From positions 930,001 to 994,000 of the forward strand of contig NZ_CP129672.1 of the NCBI RefSeq assembly GCF_030505195.1: 64,000 nucleotides of DNA, given 5' to 3'. The notes beneath the pieces were generated by a model. It made no database searches. It was not told the origin of the DNA and worked only from the letters and a program-made list of their open reading frames with translations. Shown here piece by piece: positions 8,136 through 15,858 of the stretch. The DNA comes from Comamonas testosteroni (GTDB lineage Bacteria; Pseudomonadota; Gammaproteobacteria; Burkholderiales; Burkholderiaceae_C). The position numbers and the translations under genes were made by a program. Position 1 is the first letter of the stretch. Each line of letters begins with the position of its first letter.

Positions 8136-8860
8136 GCGGCGAAACCCAACAATCACTGCCTCCAGACGACCTGCATACCCAGGCCGGAGAGTATGTATTA
8201 GGCACGCTCAACGCAAACCAGCGTCGCTCCATTGAATCCCGCCTGACATGTGAGCCGGCCCTGCGTGCAGCAGTGGATGAGTGGGAGCAGCGCCTGTTGC
8301 CGCTCACATCCCTGGCCGAGCCGATTGAACCGGCAGCCGGCCTGTGGCAGCGCATCGTCGCAAGCATTGCACAACCCAAGGCTACTCAAGCTACAGCGAC
8401 AAAGATTCGCTGGTGGCAGTGGGACAGCCTTTCTCTATGGCGCGGACTGGCAGGCACTGGCTTCGCGGCGGCAGCAGTGTTAGCAGCAGTCCTTGTAGCG
8501 CGCGAGGCTCCTCCTCCCGCCGCACCACGCTACTTTGTGGTACTGGCTGCGCCTCAAAGTCAGTCTCCTGGCTGGCTGGTGCAGGCCCAGACCGAAGGCA
8601 GGCTTCGTCTGGTGCCGTTGGGTACCGATAACGTTCCTGCAGAAAAATCCCTTCAGTTCTGGACCAAGGGTGATGGCTGGAGCGCTCCAGTATCGCTTGG
8701 CCTGGTAAAGCCAGGCGAGGCCATAGAGGTTCCGGTGGACAAGCTCCCCCCTCTGCAGCCCAATCAATTGTTTGAACTGACCCTGGAACCCTATGGCGGC
8801 TCACCGATTGGACGACCCACTGGCCCCATCCAGTTCATTGGTCGAGCCGTCAAGATCTAG
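8132..8860 (+). CDS. Membrane anti-sigma factor, RskA/ChrR-like
   Basis: A 242-residue anti-sigma factor. The N-terminal cytoplasmic helix bundle (about 8-85: LHTQAGEYVLGTLNANQRRS) is the zinc-less anti-sigma domain found before RskA-type proteins. One transmembrane segment lies at about 108-128 (GLAGTGFAAAAVLAAVLVA). The C-terminal about 110 residues are the periplasmic anti-sigma-K domain, with SPGWLVQAQTEGRLRLVPLG and the closing FELTLEPYGGSPIGRPTGPI. The start at 8132 is chosen for the ATGA overlap with the sigma gene; an in-frame ATG at 8123 also exists. It should hold the neighbouring sigma factor inactive until an envelope signal arrives. Confidence 0.87.
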   Translation: MSGETQQSLPPDDLHTQAGEYVLGTLNANQRRSIESRLTCEPALRAAVDEWEQRLLPLTSLAEPIEPAAGLWQRIVASIAQPKATQATATKIRWWQWDSLSLWRGLAGTGFAAAAVLAAVLVAREAPPPAAPRYFVVLAAPQSQSPGWLVQAQTEGRLRLVPLGTDNVPAEKSLQFWTKGDGWSAPVSLGLVKPGEAIEVPVDKLPPLQPNQLFELTLEPYGGSPIGRPTGPIQFIGRAVKI

Positions 8861-9066
8861 GACCTCTGCCAGTCAGGGCTTGATGAGCCACCTGCCTGCA
8901 TCTTCAAAAGCAAGCATTGCAGCCGTCAAAGGCAACCTTGCCTTACACCCGTGCACCCGACGAATCGCCAGTAAAAACAAATAACGAAATTCAATGAATC
9001 CAGATAAGGAGTGGCTGCGTATTCCTTTCAGCCGGCATTTTTCGGCTTGAACATTAAGGAGCATCC

Positions 9067-9630
9067 ATGTTCTCGATTCAATCTGCACACAAGTTGGCCT
9101 CGTTCAGCCTGGCTATCTCTATGTCTGCTGTATCCGTCTCGGCAATGGCTGATGTGATGGTAGGTGGAGCCCCCATGCGACCCTCCAAGGACATCATCGA
9201 CAACGCAGTCAATTCCAAGGATCACACTACGCTGGTCGCTGCGGTCAAAGCTGCGGGCCTCGTCGATACGCTTAAGAGCCCCGGTCCATTTACCGTCTTT
9301 GCGCCCACCAATGCCGCATTTGATGCTCTTCCCGCTGGTACCGTTGACACATTGCTCAAGCCTGAAAACAAAGAGACGCTGACAAACATCCTCACATACC
9401 ACGTCGTCCCGGGTAAGTTGGACGCCACAGCACTCAGCAAGATGATCAAGGACGGCAAAGGCAAGGCCATGATCAAAACAGTCAGTGGCGGCACCCTGAC
9501 GGCCAAGGCCAGCGGAAAGAAAATCATGCTGGCGGATGAAAAAGGCGGCACAGCCACAGTGACCATTCCTAACGTCTATCAATCCAATGGCGTGATTCAC
9601 GTGATCGACAAGGTATTGCTTCCCAAATAA
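9067..9630 (+). CDS. Secreted fasciclin-domain protein
   Basis: A 187-residue exported protein with one FAS1 domain. AAGGAG precedes the ATG by 6 bases. Residues 1-28 form a signal peptide ending in AMA. The FAS1 domain covers about 45-187: the H1 box GPFTVFAPTNAAFDALPAG, the ILTYHVVPGKL strand, and the H2 box GVIHVIDKVLLPK at the end. FAS1 domains mediate adhesion or act as small periplasmic binding proteins; bacterial single-domain forms are often controlled by ECF sigma/anti-sigma pairs. The gene lies 206 bases after the anti-sigma gene, with room for its own promoter, and is followed by repeat R2. Confidence 0.9.
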   Translation: MFSIQSAHKLASFSLAISMSAVSVSAMADVMVGGAPMRPSKDIIDNAVNSKDHTTLVAAVKAAGLVDTLKSPGPFTVFAPTNAAFDALPAGTVDTLLKPENKETLTNILTYHVVPGKLDATALSKMIKDGKGKAMIKTVSGGTLTAKASGKKIMLADEKGGTATVTIPNVYQSNGVIHVIDKVLLPK

Positions 9631-9685
9631 GCAAACCTGCAGTTAGAGGTTCTAAACAAGCCTCAGCTTGGAATATGGAACGTCC

Positions 9686-9763
9686 CTTGAAATCGACCGC
9701 AACACCACTGGAGTGATGATTGCGGCCGATGGGACGGAAATGCCTTTGGTCGAAGGCTATTGA
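9686..9763 (+). repeat. Dispersed repeat R2 (gene-tail copy)
   Basis: It encodes LEIDRNTTGVMIAADGTE, then MPLVEGY and TGA, the same tail as R1 (6689-6764) and R3 (11222-11272). It lies directly after the fasciclin gene and before the MgtC-like gene. The rest of the 327-base gap to the next gene shows nothing else that I recognise. Confidence 0.7.
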
Positions 9764-9957
9764 GGGAGCGCGCAACCTTGACTCCTCCTCTGTCACGCTC
9801 CTTCACACAGGAGGACTTAGATAGAGATTTGAACGTTTTACGATCCAGCTCTTGTTGCTTGCGGCGTCATCTCGTACTCAACTATGCTGCGTAGCAGTAG
9901 CTAAGGCGCAGTCCCATCAATCGGACGAGCCTTATTCACATCGAGAGGTTGAGACTT

Positions 9958-11193
9958 ATGCAGCTGAGTTGGGCCGGTGTCGATCATTGGGTAGTCTCCT
10001 TAGGCTGCGGTCTGCTTATCGGTCTCGTTAGCGAGCGTCGCGGGAGTGAACAAGAAAGCATCGCTGGAACTCGTACCCATGCCATAGCAGCGTTGCTTGG
10101 CTGCGCGGCCTGGTGGTTAGGCGTGCTGCCCTTTGCCGTTGTACTTCTGTTGGTCGGTGCACTGACCGTTGCAGCCTACTGGCACTCAGCCTCCAAAGAC
10201 CCAGGCTTGACCAGTGAAGTGACTCTACTTTTCTCATTAACTCTGGGTGCCTTATCGCACAAGAGTCCTACCTTGACTGCAGCTCTGGGCATCCTTTGCG
10301 CATTGCTGGTGCATTCCAAAGGCCCCATACAACGCTGGAGTCGTGAGTTACTCAGTGAGAATGAATTGAGGGATGGCCTTCTGCTGGGCGCTGCGGCGCT
10401 GGTCGTGATGCCACTTCTGCCGCAGGCACCTGTAGATCCATGGGGTGTACTAAGCCTCGCAGCCCTTTGGAAAGTGGTTGTGCTGTTCATGGCTGTGGGT
10501 ATGCTGGGCCACATACTTACTCGAGTGCTGGGCCCGCACTGGGGCCTACCTGTGACCGGATTCTTTTCTGGATTTGTGTCATCTACTGCGGCTATAGCCA
10601 GCCTTGGCAACTTGGCCAAGGCAGACGAACATCAGCAAGCGCAAGCCTTCGGCTGCGCAATGCTGGCTCAGTTGGCCTCGCTATGCCTATTCATAGCGAT
10701 TCTCTCGACAACATCCATAGCTCTGATGCTATCTATGGCACTCCCTCTACTCGTTGCAGCTCTCTGCCTTGTGTTGGCTGCAGCCACAGGATTGCTGAAT
10801 CGACAAAAAACTGCCACGCAAACTGAATTTGAGACCGAACGGGTATTTAAGCTTTCAACTGCATTGCTGATTGCCGGAACCATTGCGCTGATGTTAGTTT
10901 TAGGCGCCTGGCTCCAACATGTCGTTGGCAGCACTGGCGTACTGGTCGCGGCGGCATTTGCAGCTTTGGCCGAACTGCATGCCGCTGCTGCTAGCTTAGG
11001 GCAGCTTTTTGCGTCAGGTAGTTTGCCCCTGTCCACCGCTCAGTGGGGGTTGGTTGTGATTCTTGCTTCCAGCGCAATCGCCAAATCCGTACTGGCGTTC
11101 GCCGTCGGGGGAGCCAAATATGGAACACGAGTCAGTCTGGGACTAGCCTCTATGGTGACAGGAGCAAGTCTGTCACTGCTATGGATTGGCTAA
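9958..11193 (+). CDS. MgtC/DUF4010-type integral membrane protein
   Basis: A 411-residue membrane protein with about twelve hydrophobic segments. The N-terminal about 140 residues match the MgtC/SapB-like membrane domain (GLLIGLVSERRG, TRTHAIAALLGCAAWWLG), and the C-terminal about 210 residues are DUF4010, with the conserved GFFSGFVSSTAAIASLG and a final AKSVLAFAVGG. The ATG at 9958 has AGAGG at suitable spacing; an upstream in-frame TTG at 9949 is less likely. The transported species is unknown; MgtC-domain proteins are linked to magnesium homeostasis and virulence, but DUF4010 fusions are not characterised. It is the only gene between repeats R2 and R3. Confidence 0.85.
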   Translation: MQLSWAGVDHWVVSLGCGLLIGLVSERRGSEQESIAGTRTHAIAALLGCAAWWLGVLPFAVVLLLVGALTVAAYWHSASKDPGLTSEVTLLFSLTLGALSHKSPTLTAALGILCALLVHSKGPIQRWSRELLSENELRDGLLLGAAALVVMPLLPQAPVDPWGVLSLAALWKVVVLFMAVGMLGHILTRVLGPHWGLPVTGFFSGFVSSTAAIASLGNLAKADEHQQAQAFGCAMLAQLASLCLFIAILSTTSIALMLSMALPLLVAALCLVLAAATGLLNRQKTATQTEFETERVFKLSTALLIAGTIALMLVLGAWLQHVVGSTGVLVAAAFAALAELHAAAASLGQLFASGSLPLSTAQWGLVVILASSAIAKSVLAFAVGGAKYGTRVSLGLASMVTGASLSLLWIG

Positions 11194-11221
11194 TGCGGAC
11201 AGCTCATCAGCGATGTGGTGC

Positions 11222-11272
11222 GTGATGATTGCGGTCGATGGGACGGAATTGCCTTTGGTCGAAGGCTATTGA
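11222..11272 (+). repeat. Dispersed repeat R3 (gene-tail copy)
   Basis: It encodes MIAVDGTELPLVEGY and TGA, the last part of the tail seen in R1 and R2. It begins 29 bases after the MgtC-like stop. R2 and R3 stay similar for about 10 bases past the stop. Confidence 0.7.
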
Positions 11273-11311
11273 GGAAGCAGCAAGCTCATTGCCCAGAGCA
11301 GGCCAGTAGGC

Positions 11312-11527
11312 TTAGAAAGCAGAGATGCGCTCGCCCAGGCTCACGGCGTACTCGCGCATTACGTCGAGCTGGCTGCGCATGCGGGACTGCTCATCGCTCC
11401 CCAGTTGGCGAAACAGGGCATTGCGCTGAATGAGCTCGTCCAGCTTGGTGATGCGGACGTCCAGCTCTTGCTTTTCATCCAGCACGCGCTGATGGGGGGG
11501 CGAGACCGTGCAGCCCACCACACCCCG
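11312..11527 (-). CDS. Phage-type small coiled protein (crAss001_48-like)
   Basis: A protein of about 71 residues from the ATG at 11527. It contains HQRVLDEKQELDVRITKLDE, then LIQRNALFRQLGSDEQSRM, the pattern of a small family found in phages and prophages whose N-terminal half is a helical hairpin. Function is unknown. It overlaps the end of the DUF2829 gene upstream, as in phage early operons. The exact start is uncertain because the overlap region may contain a frameshift. Confidence 0.5.
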   Translation of the reverse strand, partial: RGVVGCTVSPPHQRVLDEKQELDVRITKLDELIQRNALFRQLGSDEQSRMRSQLDVMREYAVSLGERISAF

Positions 11528-11771
11528 CATCGGCCAGGCAGGCATTGACGCTTGGCACCCAGGTACTGACAGTCTCGTCTACGTTCTTGATAGCGAGATA
11601 GGCGTTGTAGGGCACCATCGCGCCCACGCCGAAATGCTCCTTGGCAGCGCCGGTCTGCACCGGACAGCTGGCGGCAGGCACCAGATAGACAAACAGGCCT
11701 TTGCCGCCCCAGCCCGTACGCTGCAGGCGCTTACCCAGCGTCAATTCCTTGATGGCGTCGCTGAAATTCAT
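11475..11771 (-). CDS. DUF2829 phage accessory protein, C-terminus altered
   Basis: The ATG at 11771 follows a GGAG site. The protein (98 residues) matches DUF2829: MNFSDAIKELTLGKRLQRTG, then WGGKGLFVYLVPAAS, YNAYLAIKNVDETVSTWVPS and VNACLADAG. Family members normally end soon after VN-x-C/D-LA-x-DW; here the frame reads on for about 20 residues into the next gene, so a frameshift near 11530 probably changed the end. The family is widespread in phages and prophages with no known biochemical role. Confidence 0.6.
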   Translation of the reverse strand: MNFSDAIKELTLGKRLQRTGWGGKGLFVYLVPAASCPVQTGAAKEHFGVGAMVPYNAYLAIKNVDETVSTWVPSVNACLADAGCGGLHGLAPPSARAG

Positions 11772-11828
11772 TGAGGGTTCTCCTTGGTCAGAGGGATCAC
11801 TGGCCACGCTGTGCGCCAGGTTGCCGCA

Positions 11829-12207
11829 TCAGCTGCGTGGCCATCTGCTCGAATTGCCAGCTCTGTGGATCGCTGGCTGCAATAGCGGTGAACCGTCAAG
11901 ACGGTTATTTGCAGATTTGAGCCTGGACATCGCAGCGATGTGACCGATACCGCTGTGTGGCCTGTGCCAGTTGTAGTGGTGCTGCCAGCTCGCCAGCGCA
12001 TGGGCCCGCTCAGCTGAGTTCTGGTACCTCCAGCCATAGGCCCACTCGCGTAGCGCTGACTGGATGAACCGCTCGGCCTTGCCGTTGGTCTGCGGCCGGT
12101 ACGGTCTGGTGAACTTGTGCTGCACCCTCAAGGCTTTGCAGGCTGCAGCAAACTCCTTGGACCGGAAGGCTGCACCGTTGTCTGTCAGCAGGCGTTTTAC
12201 GCGGCAC
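11829..12207 (-). pseudogene. IS481-family transposase, 3' remnant
   Basis: The C-terminal third of an rve-type DDE transposase survives in more than one frame: LLTDNGAAFRSKEFAAACKA, then RVQHKFTRPYRPQTNGKAE, RFIQSALREWAYGW and LASWQHHYNWHRPHSGIGH. The DN and E of the catalytic triad are included. The characteristic tail (NLQITVLTVHRY) lies in a different frame from the upstream part, so frameshifts are present. The 5' two thirds and both inverted ends are missing. Confidence 0.8.
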
Positions 12208-12337
12208 GCTCATCCTTCAAGAAGCTGCCCTGCAGTGCAAAGAGATGGCCATCAAGACTGGCTGGCGCGAGGTTCAACTCCAGTAAATAAAGAAGGTAGT
12301 CGCCTAAGTAGGCGCAACTAAAAAACATGCACAAAAG

Positions 12338-12364
12338 AAAAAAGCTCACGCTTTTGGCGTGAGC
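12338..12364 (-). terminator. Intrinsic terminator of the RRM-protein gene
   Basis: On the minus strand GCTCACGC (12357-12364) pairs with GCGTGAGC (12344-12351) around a 5-base loop and is followed by a six-T run (12338-12343). It lies 25 bases past the RRM protein stop. Confidence 0.85.
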
Positions 12365-12388
12365 CTTCTTCCTGCAAATCAAAGAAGT

Positions 12389-12640
12389 TTATTTGCGTGG
12401 ACGGGCCAAAGCCACACCCAGAGCGCGACCACCCAATGGCTGGTCGTTCAGTTGCTCGATGGCTTTTTGCGCCTGCTCTGCGGTGCTCATTTCAACAAAG
12501 CCAAAGCCGCGCGAACGGCCGGTTTCGCGATCCATGATGATGTCAGCGGCGACGACATCGCCGCAGCCGCCGAAATGTGCACGAAGAGCATCAGTGTCAA
12601 TCGTGTAGCTGAGATTGGTCACATAGAGATTGGATTGCAT
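12389..12640 (-). CDS. RRM RNA-binding protein
   Basis: An 83-residue protein made of a single RNA recognition motif. RNP2 is LYVTNL (about 5-10) and RNP1 is RGFGFVEM (about 44-51), with the typical GRALGVALARPRK end. Bacterial single-RRM proteins of this size bind RNA and are often cold-induced. It is transcribed in the same direction as the IF-1 gene that starts 331 bases upstream, with its own terminator downstream. Pairing with an IF-1 paralogue suggests a cold- or translation-related unit, which is an inference. Confidence 0.9.
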   Translation of the reverse strand: MQSNLYVTNLSYTIDTDALRAHFGGCGDVVAADIIMDRETGRSRGFGFVEMSTAEQAQKAIEQLNDQPLGGRALGVALARPRK

Positions 12641-12701
12641 AGTGTTCTTTCAAAGTTTGCTCAGGCATTGATGCAATGAGCGGACAAGAGGTTGAGAGGA
12701 G

Positions 12702-12971
12702 TTAGCGGCGCTTGAAGGCCGGCTTGGCTCCAGGAGCAGCGCCAGTGCGTGGAGCAAGATGGCGAAAGGTCACTCGTCCTTTGTTCAGGTCGTAGGGCGA
12801 CATTTCAACGGTCACTTTGTCGCCAGCCAGAACGCGAATACGGTGCTTGCGCATCTTTCCGCCGCTGTATGCGATGAGCTGATGGCCGTTCTCCAGAGTC
12901 ACGCGAAATCGCGCGTCCGGCAGCACTTCATCAACTCGTCCTGACATCTCGATTAGTTCTTCTTTTGCCAA
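12702..12971 (-). CDS. infA: Translation initiation factor IF-1 paralogue
   Basis: An 89-residue S1-fold protein that binds the ribosomal A site during initiation. It carries the family core: [60 protein letters not shown] and LNKGRVTFR. It is about 15 residues longer than the usual 72, with a basic Ala/Pro/Lys tail ([17 protein letters not shown]). It lies outside the ribosomal protein operon that normally holds infA, next to an RRM protein. Betaproteobacteria often have such a second copy, so this is probably infA2. Confidence 0.92.
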   Translation of the reverse strand: MAKEELIEMSGRVDEVLPDARFRVTLENGHQLIAYSGGKMRKHRIRVLAGDKVTVEMSPYDLNKGRVTFRHLAPRTGAAPGAKPAFKRR

Positions 12972-13002
12972 AGTAGCTCCTGTGAGTGAAGGATTCAGCC
13001 GC

Positions 13003-13221
13003 TCAATTCAGACTGCGGTTCAGCACCATGTTGCGCCCCTCGGTCAGGGCATAGTCAGAGGCGAGCGACTCGTTAGAAAACTGAGGGACAAATCGAATGA
13101 CGCGGTCATAAGCGCCGCGGCGAATGGAAACGGCAGCCAGGAATTGGCCGCTGGTGCTCGGCTGTGGCAGAGGTGTGACCACGTAGCGGCCAATCTGCTC
13201 TGTAATGTTTTTATGCAGCAT
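13003..13221 (-). CDS. Small hypothetical protein upstream of infA
   Basis: A 72-residue protein if started at the ATG at 13221; a GTG at 13239 would add six residues. It contains [39 protein letters not shown] and [10 protein letters not shown], which looks like a small antiparallel beta fold. I do not recognise a characterised family. It is 31 bases upstream of the IF-1 paralogue on the same strand and may share its transcript. The 400 bases further upstream show no other feature. Confidence 0.5.
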   Translation of the reverse strand: MLHKNITEQIGRYVVTPLPQPSTSGQFLAAVSIRRGAYDRVIRFVPQFSNESLASDYALTEGRNMVLNRSLN

Positions 13222-13622
13222 GAAAACGGACGGCCGCACGCATGATCGCGCAGACCGTCAAATGAGATAGGGAAGGCCCACTGTGAATGCAGGGGGCAAC
13301 GCAGATCCATAAGGATGTTCAGGATCTGGGGAGTTCGCCTAGAGGGGAGTGACCACCGCGTGCTTTGCTAGAAGAGCGGCTACCTGCGGCCAAGGGGCGG
13401 CAATGGTGTCAGACAAGCACTGTTGGGGCGAACGGCCTAAACAGCGAGTGAAACGAGTATAGGCCAACTGAAAGACCTTTGGTTTACAACATTCAACGCC
13501 AACTGCGGGGCGGTGCTTGAGCCGTATTCCCCTGCTCTTTCGAACACGAAATCGATAGACCTGTCCGCAGTAACGCGGTACCGTGGGACGAACTGTTCGG
13601 AAATTTACTGAGGGCCTTAGCA

Positions 13623-13805
13623 ATGAGCAAAACTACAAAGTCCGCTGTCCACCATACCGTGGAAGCCAAGCGATGGGAGCTCAGTCGGGAAAAAGAACGC
13701 ATCACCTATCCCGCCGACCATGCCGGCCCCATCCAGATGGACTGGCGCAAGCGCGAGAACTACTCTGCCACCGACCTCAACTATCGAGGCCGAAACAAGA
13801 CCTAG
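13623..13805 (+). CDS. Small hypothetical protein
   Basis: A 60-residue basic protein (MSKTTKSAVHHTVEAKRWEL, then REKERITYPADHAGPIQMDW, ending NYSATDLNYRGRNKT). No recognised domain. A clear intrinsic terminator follows 25 bases after the stop, which supports a real transcript. The ribosome site is weak. Confidence 0.45.
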   Translation: MSKTTKSAVHHTVEAKRWELSREKERITYPADHAGPIQMDWRKRENYSATDLNYRGRNKT

Positions 13806-13829
13806 AAGTCCTTCCACTACATTGCCATT

Positions 13830-13853
13830 GCCCGCCTTCGTGCGGGCTTTTTT
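13830..13853 (+). terminator. Intrinsic terminator
   Basis: GCCCGC (13830-13835) pairs with GCGGGC (13842-13847), followed by a seven-T run. It ends the 13623-13805 gene. Confidence 0.8.
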
Positions 13854-13868
13854 GTAAAGAGCACCGAT

Positions 13869-13940
13869 ATGACAAATACCAATACCAACAAGCATTGCGG
13901 AAGCTGCGGCGCACCCAACTTTCAAGAAGGCCAGGGATAA
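13869..13940 (+). pseudogene. Broken mini zinc-ribbon protein
   Basis: A 23-codon frame reads NKHCGSCGAPNFQEGQG and stops. Adding one base shift near 13936 and another near 13949 would extend it as DKYCPCGH and a stop at 13960, giving a CxxC...CxC zinc ribbon. The two small indels suggest a recently damaged tiny gene, although the short form could be the native one. Confidence 0.35.
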
Positions 13941-14024
13941 GTACTGCCTTGCGGCCATTGACTACCAACACTCCAGCCTGCCGCCACGGGCTTTTCTAAT
14001 TCTCTGGAGCTGAGACTCGTCTCC

Positions 14025-14281
14025 CTACTGCGGGACAACCTGGACTTGGCTCAGGTCCACCCCCTGCGATTGAACCTTGTCCAGCAATCGCCTAAATTGC
14101 TGCTCAGGGATGCTCTTGCTTCGGGAAAGCAGCCAGAAGTAGTCGAGGCTATTGCCAATCACCAAAGACGTCTGGTACTGATCATCCAGACTCACCACGT
14201 GGTAGCCACCGTAGAACGGACCGAAGAAAGACACCTTGAGCGCCGCGACGCTGGGATCGCTCAAGAATCGCGCCTTCCTGA
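14025..14281 (-). pseudogene. Bacterial lipocalin (Blc-like), C-terminal fragment
   Basis: About 85 residues match the second half of Blc outer-membrane lipocalins: KARFLSDPSVAALKVSFFGP, then FYGGYHVVSLDDQYQTSLVI, NSLDYFWLLSRSKSIP and the closing LLDKVQSQGVDLSQVQVV. The N-terminal signal, lipobox and first strands are missing; the frame upstream (14282-14354) is unrelated sequence including a terminator. This is a truncated, presumably dead copy. Confidence 0.8.
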
Positions 14282-14313
14282 GGTTGAAAGCGTCATTCAA
14301 CCATCCACCAACC

Positions 14314-14339
14314 AGCCCGCCTTGAAGAGCGGGCTTTTT
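14314..14339 (+). terminator. Intrinsic terminator
   Basis: AGCCCGC (14314-14320) pairs with GCGGGCT (14329-14335), followed by five T. It points rightward; no intact upstream gene on this strand is visible. Confidence 0.65.
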
Positions 14340-14344
14340 GCGTT

Positions 14345-14640
14345 CTGGAGCCATGAAGCCGGCGTACTACAACGAAATAAACCCGTTGCCGAACCAGACG
14401 CTGCGCAATCTCATTGCAGCCAGGCACATAGCGCCCGGTGACGTTGACGAAAAGAGCATTGAAGATGCGCACGGCAGCGCTTGTAGTCATAGCCCTTGTC
14501 GGCGTGCAGCTTCGATGGTCTTTTGCGAGGGCATGTTCACGCAAGCGAGTACGCATGGCTTGGTGCAACTGCTCCCAGACACCAGCGGCATTCCAGTCGC
14601 GCAGGCGCCGCCAGCAAGTCATGCCTCTGCCATCCTCAAG
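14345..14640 (-). pseudogene. IS5-family transposase remnant
   Basis: Pieces of an IS5-type DDE transposase lie in different frames on the minus strand: GMTCWRRLRDWNAAGVWEQL near 14560-14620 (N-terminal part) and KLHADKGYDYKRCRAHL near 14465-14510 (core). The spacing is shorter than in an intact gene, so internal sequence is deleted, and no end repeats are evident. The remnant is fused to the start of the integrase frame on the opposite strand. Confidence 0.7.
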
Positions 14641-15177
14641 GCCTGCCGCCCCGACGAAAGGTCCATGCTCCAATTTTGGTTCGAGACGAGCTTGTGCCCA
14701 GGCGAGCTGCAGGCGTTGCAGTGGAGCAACATCGATTGGGAGCGAGCCATTGCCTGGATAGAGCTCAATCAGGTCGCTGGCGTGATCAAGGGGCCCAAGA
14801 CAGCCGCCGGCATCCGTGATGTGGAGCTGTCCGCCGAGGCACTTTCAGCGCTGCGCGCCCAGCGCCCTATTTCCGAGCTCAAGGGCGAGCGCATCTGGCT
14901 CAACCCTCGGACGAGCGAGCCATGGAGCACCGACGCCCAGATCCGCAAGACGCTCTGGCAGCCGGTCTGCAAGCGCGCCGAAGTGGAGTACCGCAACCCG
15001 TACCAAGTCCGCCACACCTATGCCTCGGCCCTGCTGACGGCTGGCGCCAATCCCTGGTACGTGGCCAGCCAGCTGGGGCATGAGGATGTGGAGGTGGTTT
15101 TCCGCACCTACGGCAAGTTCATCAGGGACGACTACCAGAAGCCAAAGCCTGAATTTCGCATTGTGGGAGAAAAATGA
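14635..15177 (+). pseudogene. Tyrosine-recombinase integrase, truncated, catalytic Arg replaced
   Basis: The C-terminal catalytic domain of a phage-type integrase remains, about 180 residues. Visible motifs are GELQALQWSNIDWERAIAWI, NPYQVRHTYASALLTAG, WYVASQLGHEDVEVVFRTY and a final KFIRDD. The arm-binding and core-binding N-terminal domains are replaced by IS5 debris, so the open frame starting at 14338 is chimeric. The first catalytic Arg, expected in the LR-x-x/G-EL motif, is Cys (TGC at 14695-14697). It is therefore both truncated and mutated. Its end is 50 bases from a hairpin and an ssrA-like remnant. Confidence 0.8.
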
Positions 15178-15225
15178 TCGGTGCGATTTGGTGGACACCA
15201 CAGGACACCAAAAGGCAAAGAAAAA

Positions 15226-15287
15226 CCGCCACACACTAGGCTTTCCAGTGTGTGGCGGTGTCTTGAATGGGGCTGGCGTCAATTGAA
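15226..15287. repeat. Hairpin plus ssrA-3'-like remnant (att-like, copy C)
   Basis: CCGCCACACACT (15226-15237) pairs perfectly with AGTGTGTGGCGG (15247-15258); on the minus strand it is followed by TTTTTCTTTG, as in the ssrA terminator at 39502-39537. Then 15267-15287 matches the tmRNA 3' end (39551-39573 region) at about 17 of 21 positions, keeping CTGGCG and AATTGAA. Together they look like a third, more eroded ssrA junction. Confidence 0.45.
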
Positions 15288-15420
15288 TCATCTCTTGAAA
15301 CCCGCATAGAATAAAGATTCTTGAGAATCAATTTTACTCCTGTACCCCACTTTGTACCCCCTCCCTGGTTTTGGTACCCCGCTTTGCGCTAGCCCAGCCC
15401 TGAGCATCTGACCTTCACTT

Positions 15421-15599
15421 AACCCCCTTAGGAAGCCACGCAACAGCCCGACAACGCGGCTCGAATTACCCGCATCTGAAGCTCCCAGGAAGGACCCGCG
15501 ACCTTCCGGCCTCACGCCCCTACCCTTCCCTCACCTTTACGCTACAACCCCCTTGGGCAGTTCTCGCAACAGTCCGAGGATGCGGCTCGAATTACCCGC
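15421..15599. repeat. Duplicated 54-bp block, 125 bp apart
   Basis: 15421-15473 and 15546-15599 both run from AACCCCCTT to an identical 18-base core GCGGCTCGAATTACCCGC, with CGCAACAG in between. The surrounding sequence is non-coding, so it may be a binding site or part of an origin or transfer region. A third, weaker similarity, between 16091-16114 and 16490-16513, is separate from this pair. Confidence 0.6.
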
Positions 15600-15743
15600 T
15601 ACAGAGGAACCGGGGAAGGCCCCACCCTCCTTGCTGATGACCTCACCCCATTGCGAAACGGTAAAGCAGCGACTAGACATTCCATGAAGGAATCAGTTGC
15701 ACAACATCCAGCGAATATGTCTTCTAGGATATGACCGAAAATC

Positions 15744-15858
15744 TTGGGAACACTGGGAACAATCTAAAAATATTCATCCAAGCCATTGTCGCTATTGAAT
15801 AAAAGTGTTCCCAGAATCACTTTGGGAACAGCCGTTTTTCTTGGGAACATTGGGAACA
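15744..15858. repeat. Left TTGGGAACA word array (six copies)
   Basis: Copies of (T/C)TGGGAACA lie at 15744, 15753, 15822, 15841 and 15850, and one inverted copy at 15806-15814. Two pairs (15744/15753 and 15841/15850) are in exact 9-base tandem. The DNA between them is AT-rich. The same word in the opposite orientation forms a second six-copy array at 37784-37910 at the other end of the element, next to the integrase. Such paired arrays fit replication or recombination protein sites of a P4-type element. Confidence 0.75.

Noticed and set aside
14338..14634. N-terminal part of the integrase frame starting at 14338
   Set aside because: This stretch is antisense IS5 transposase debris; the recognisable integrase domain begins only near 14635.
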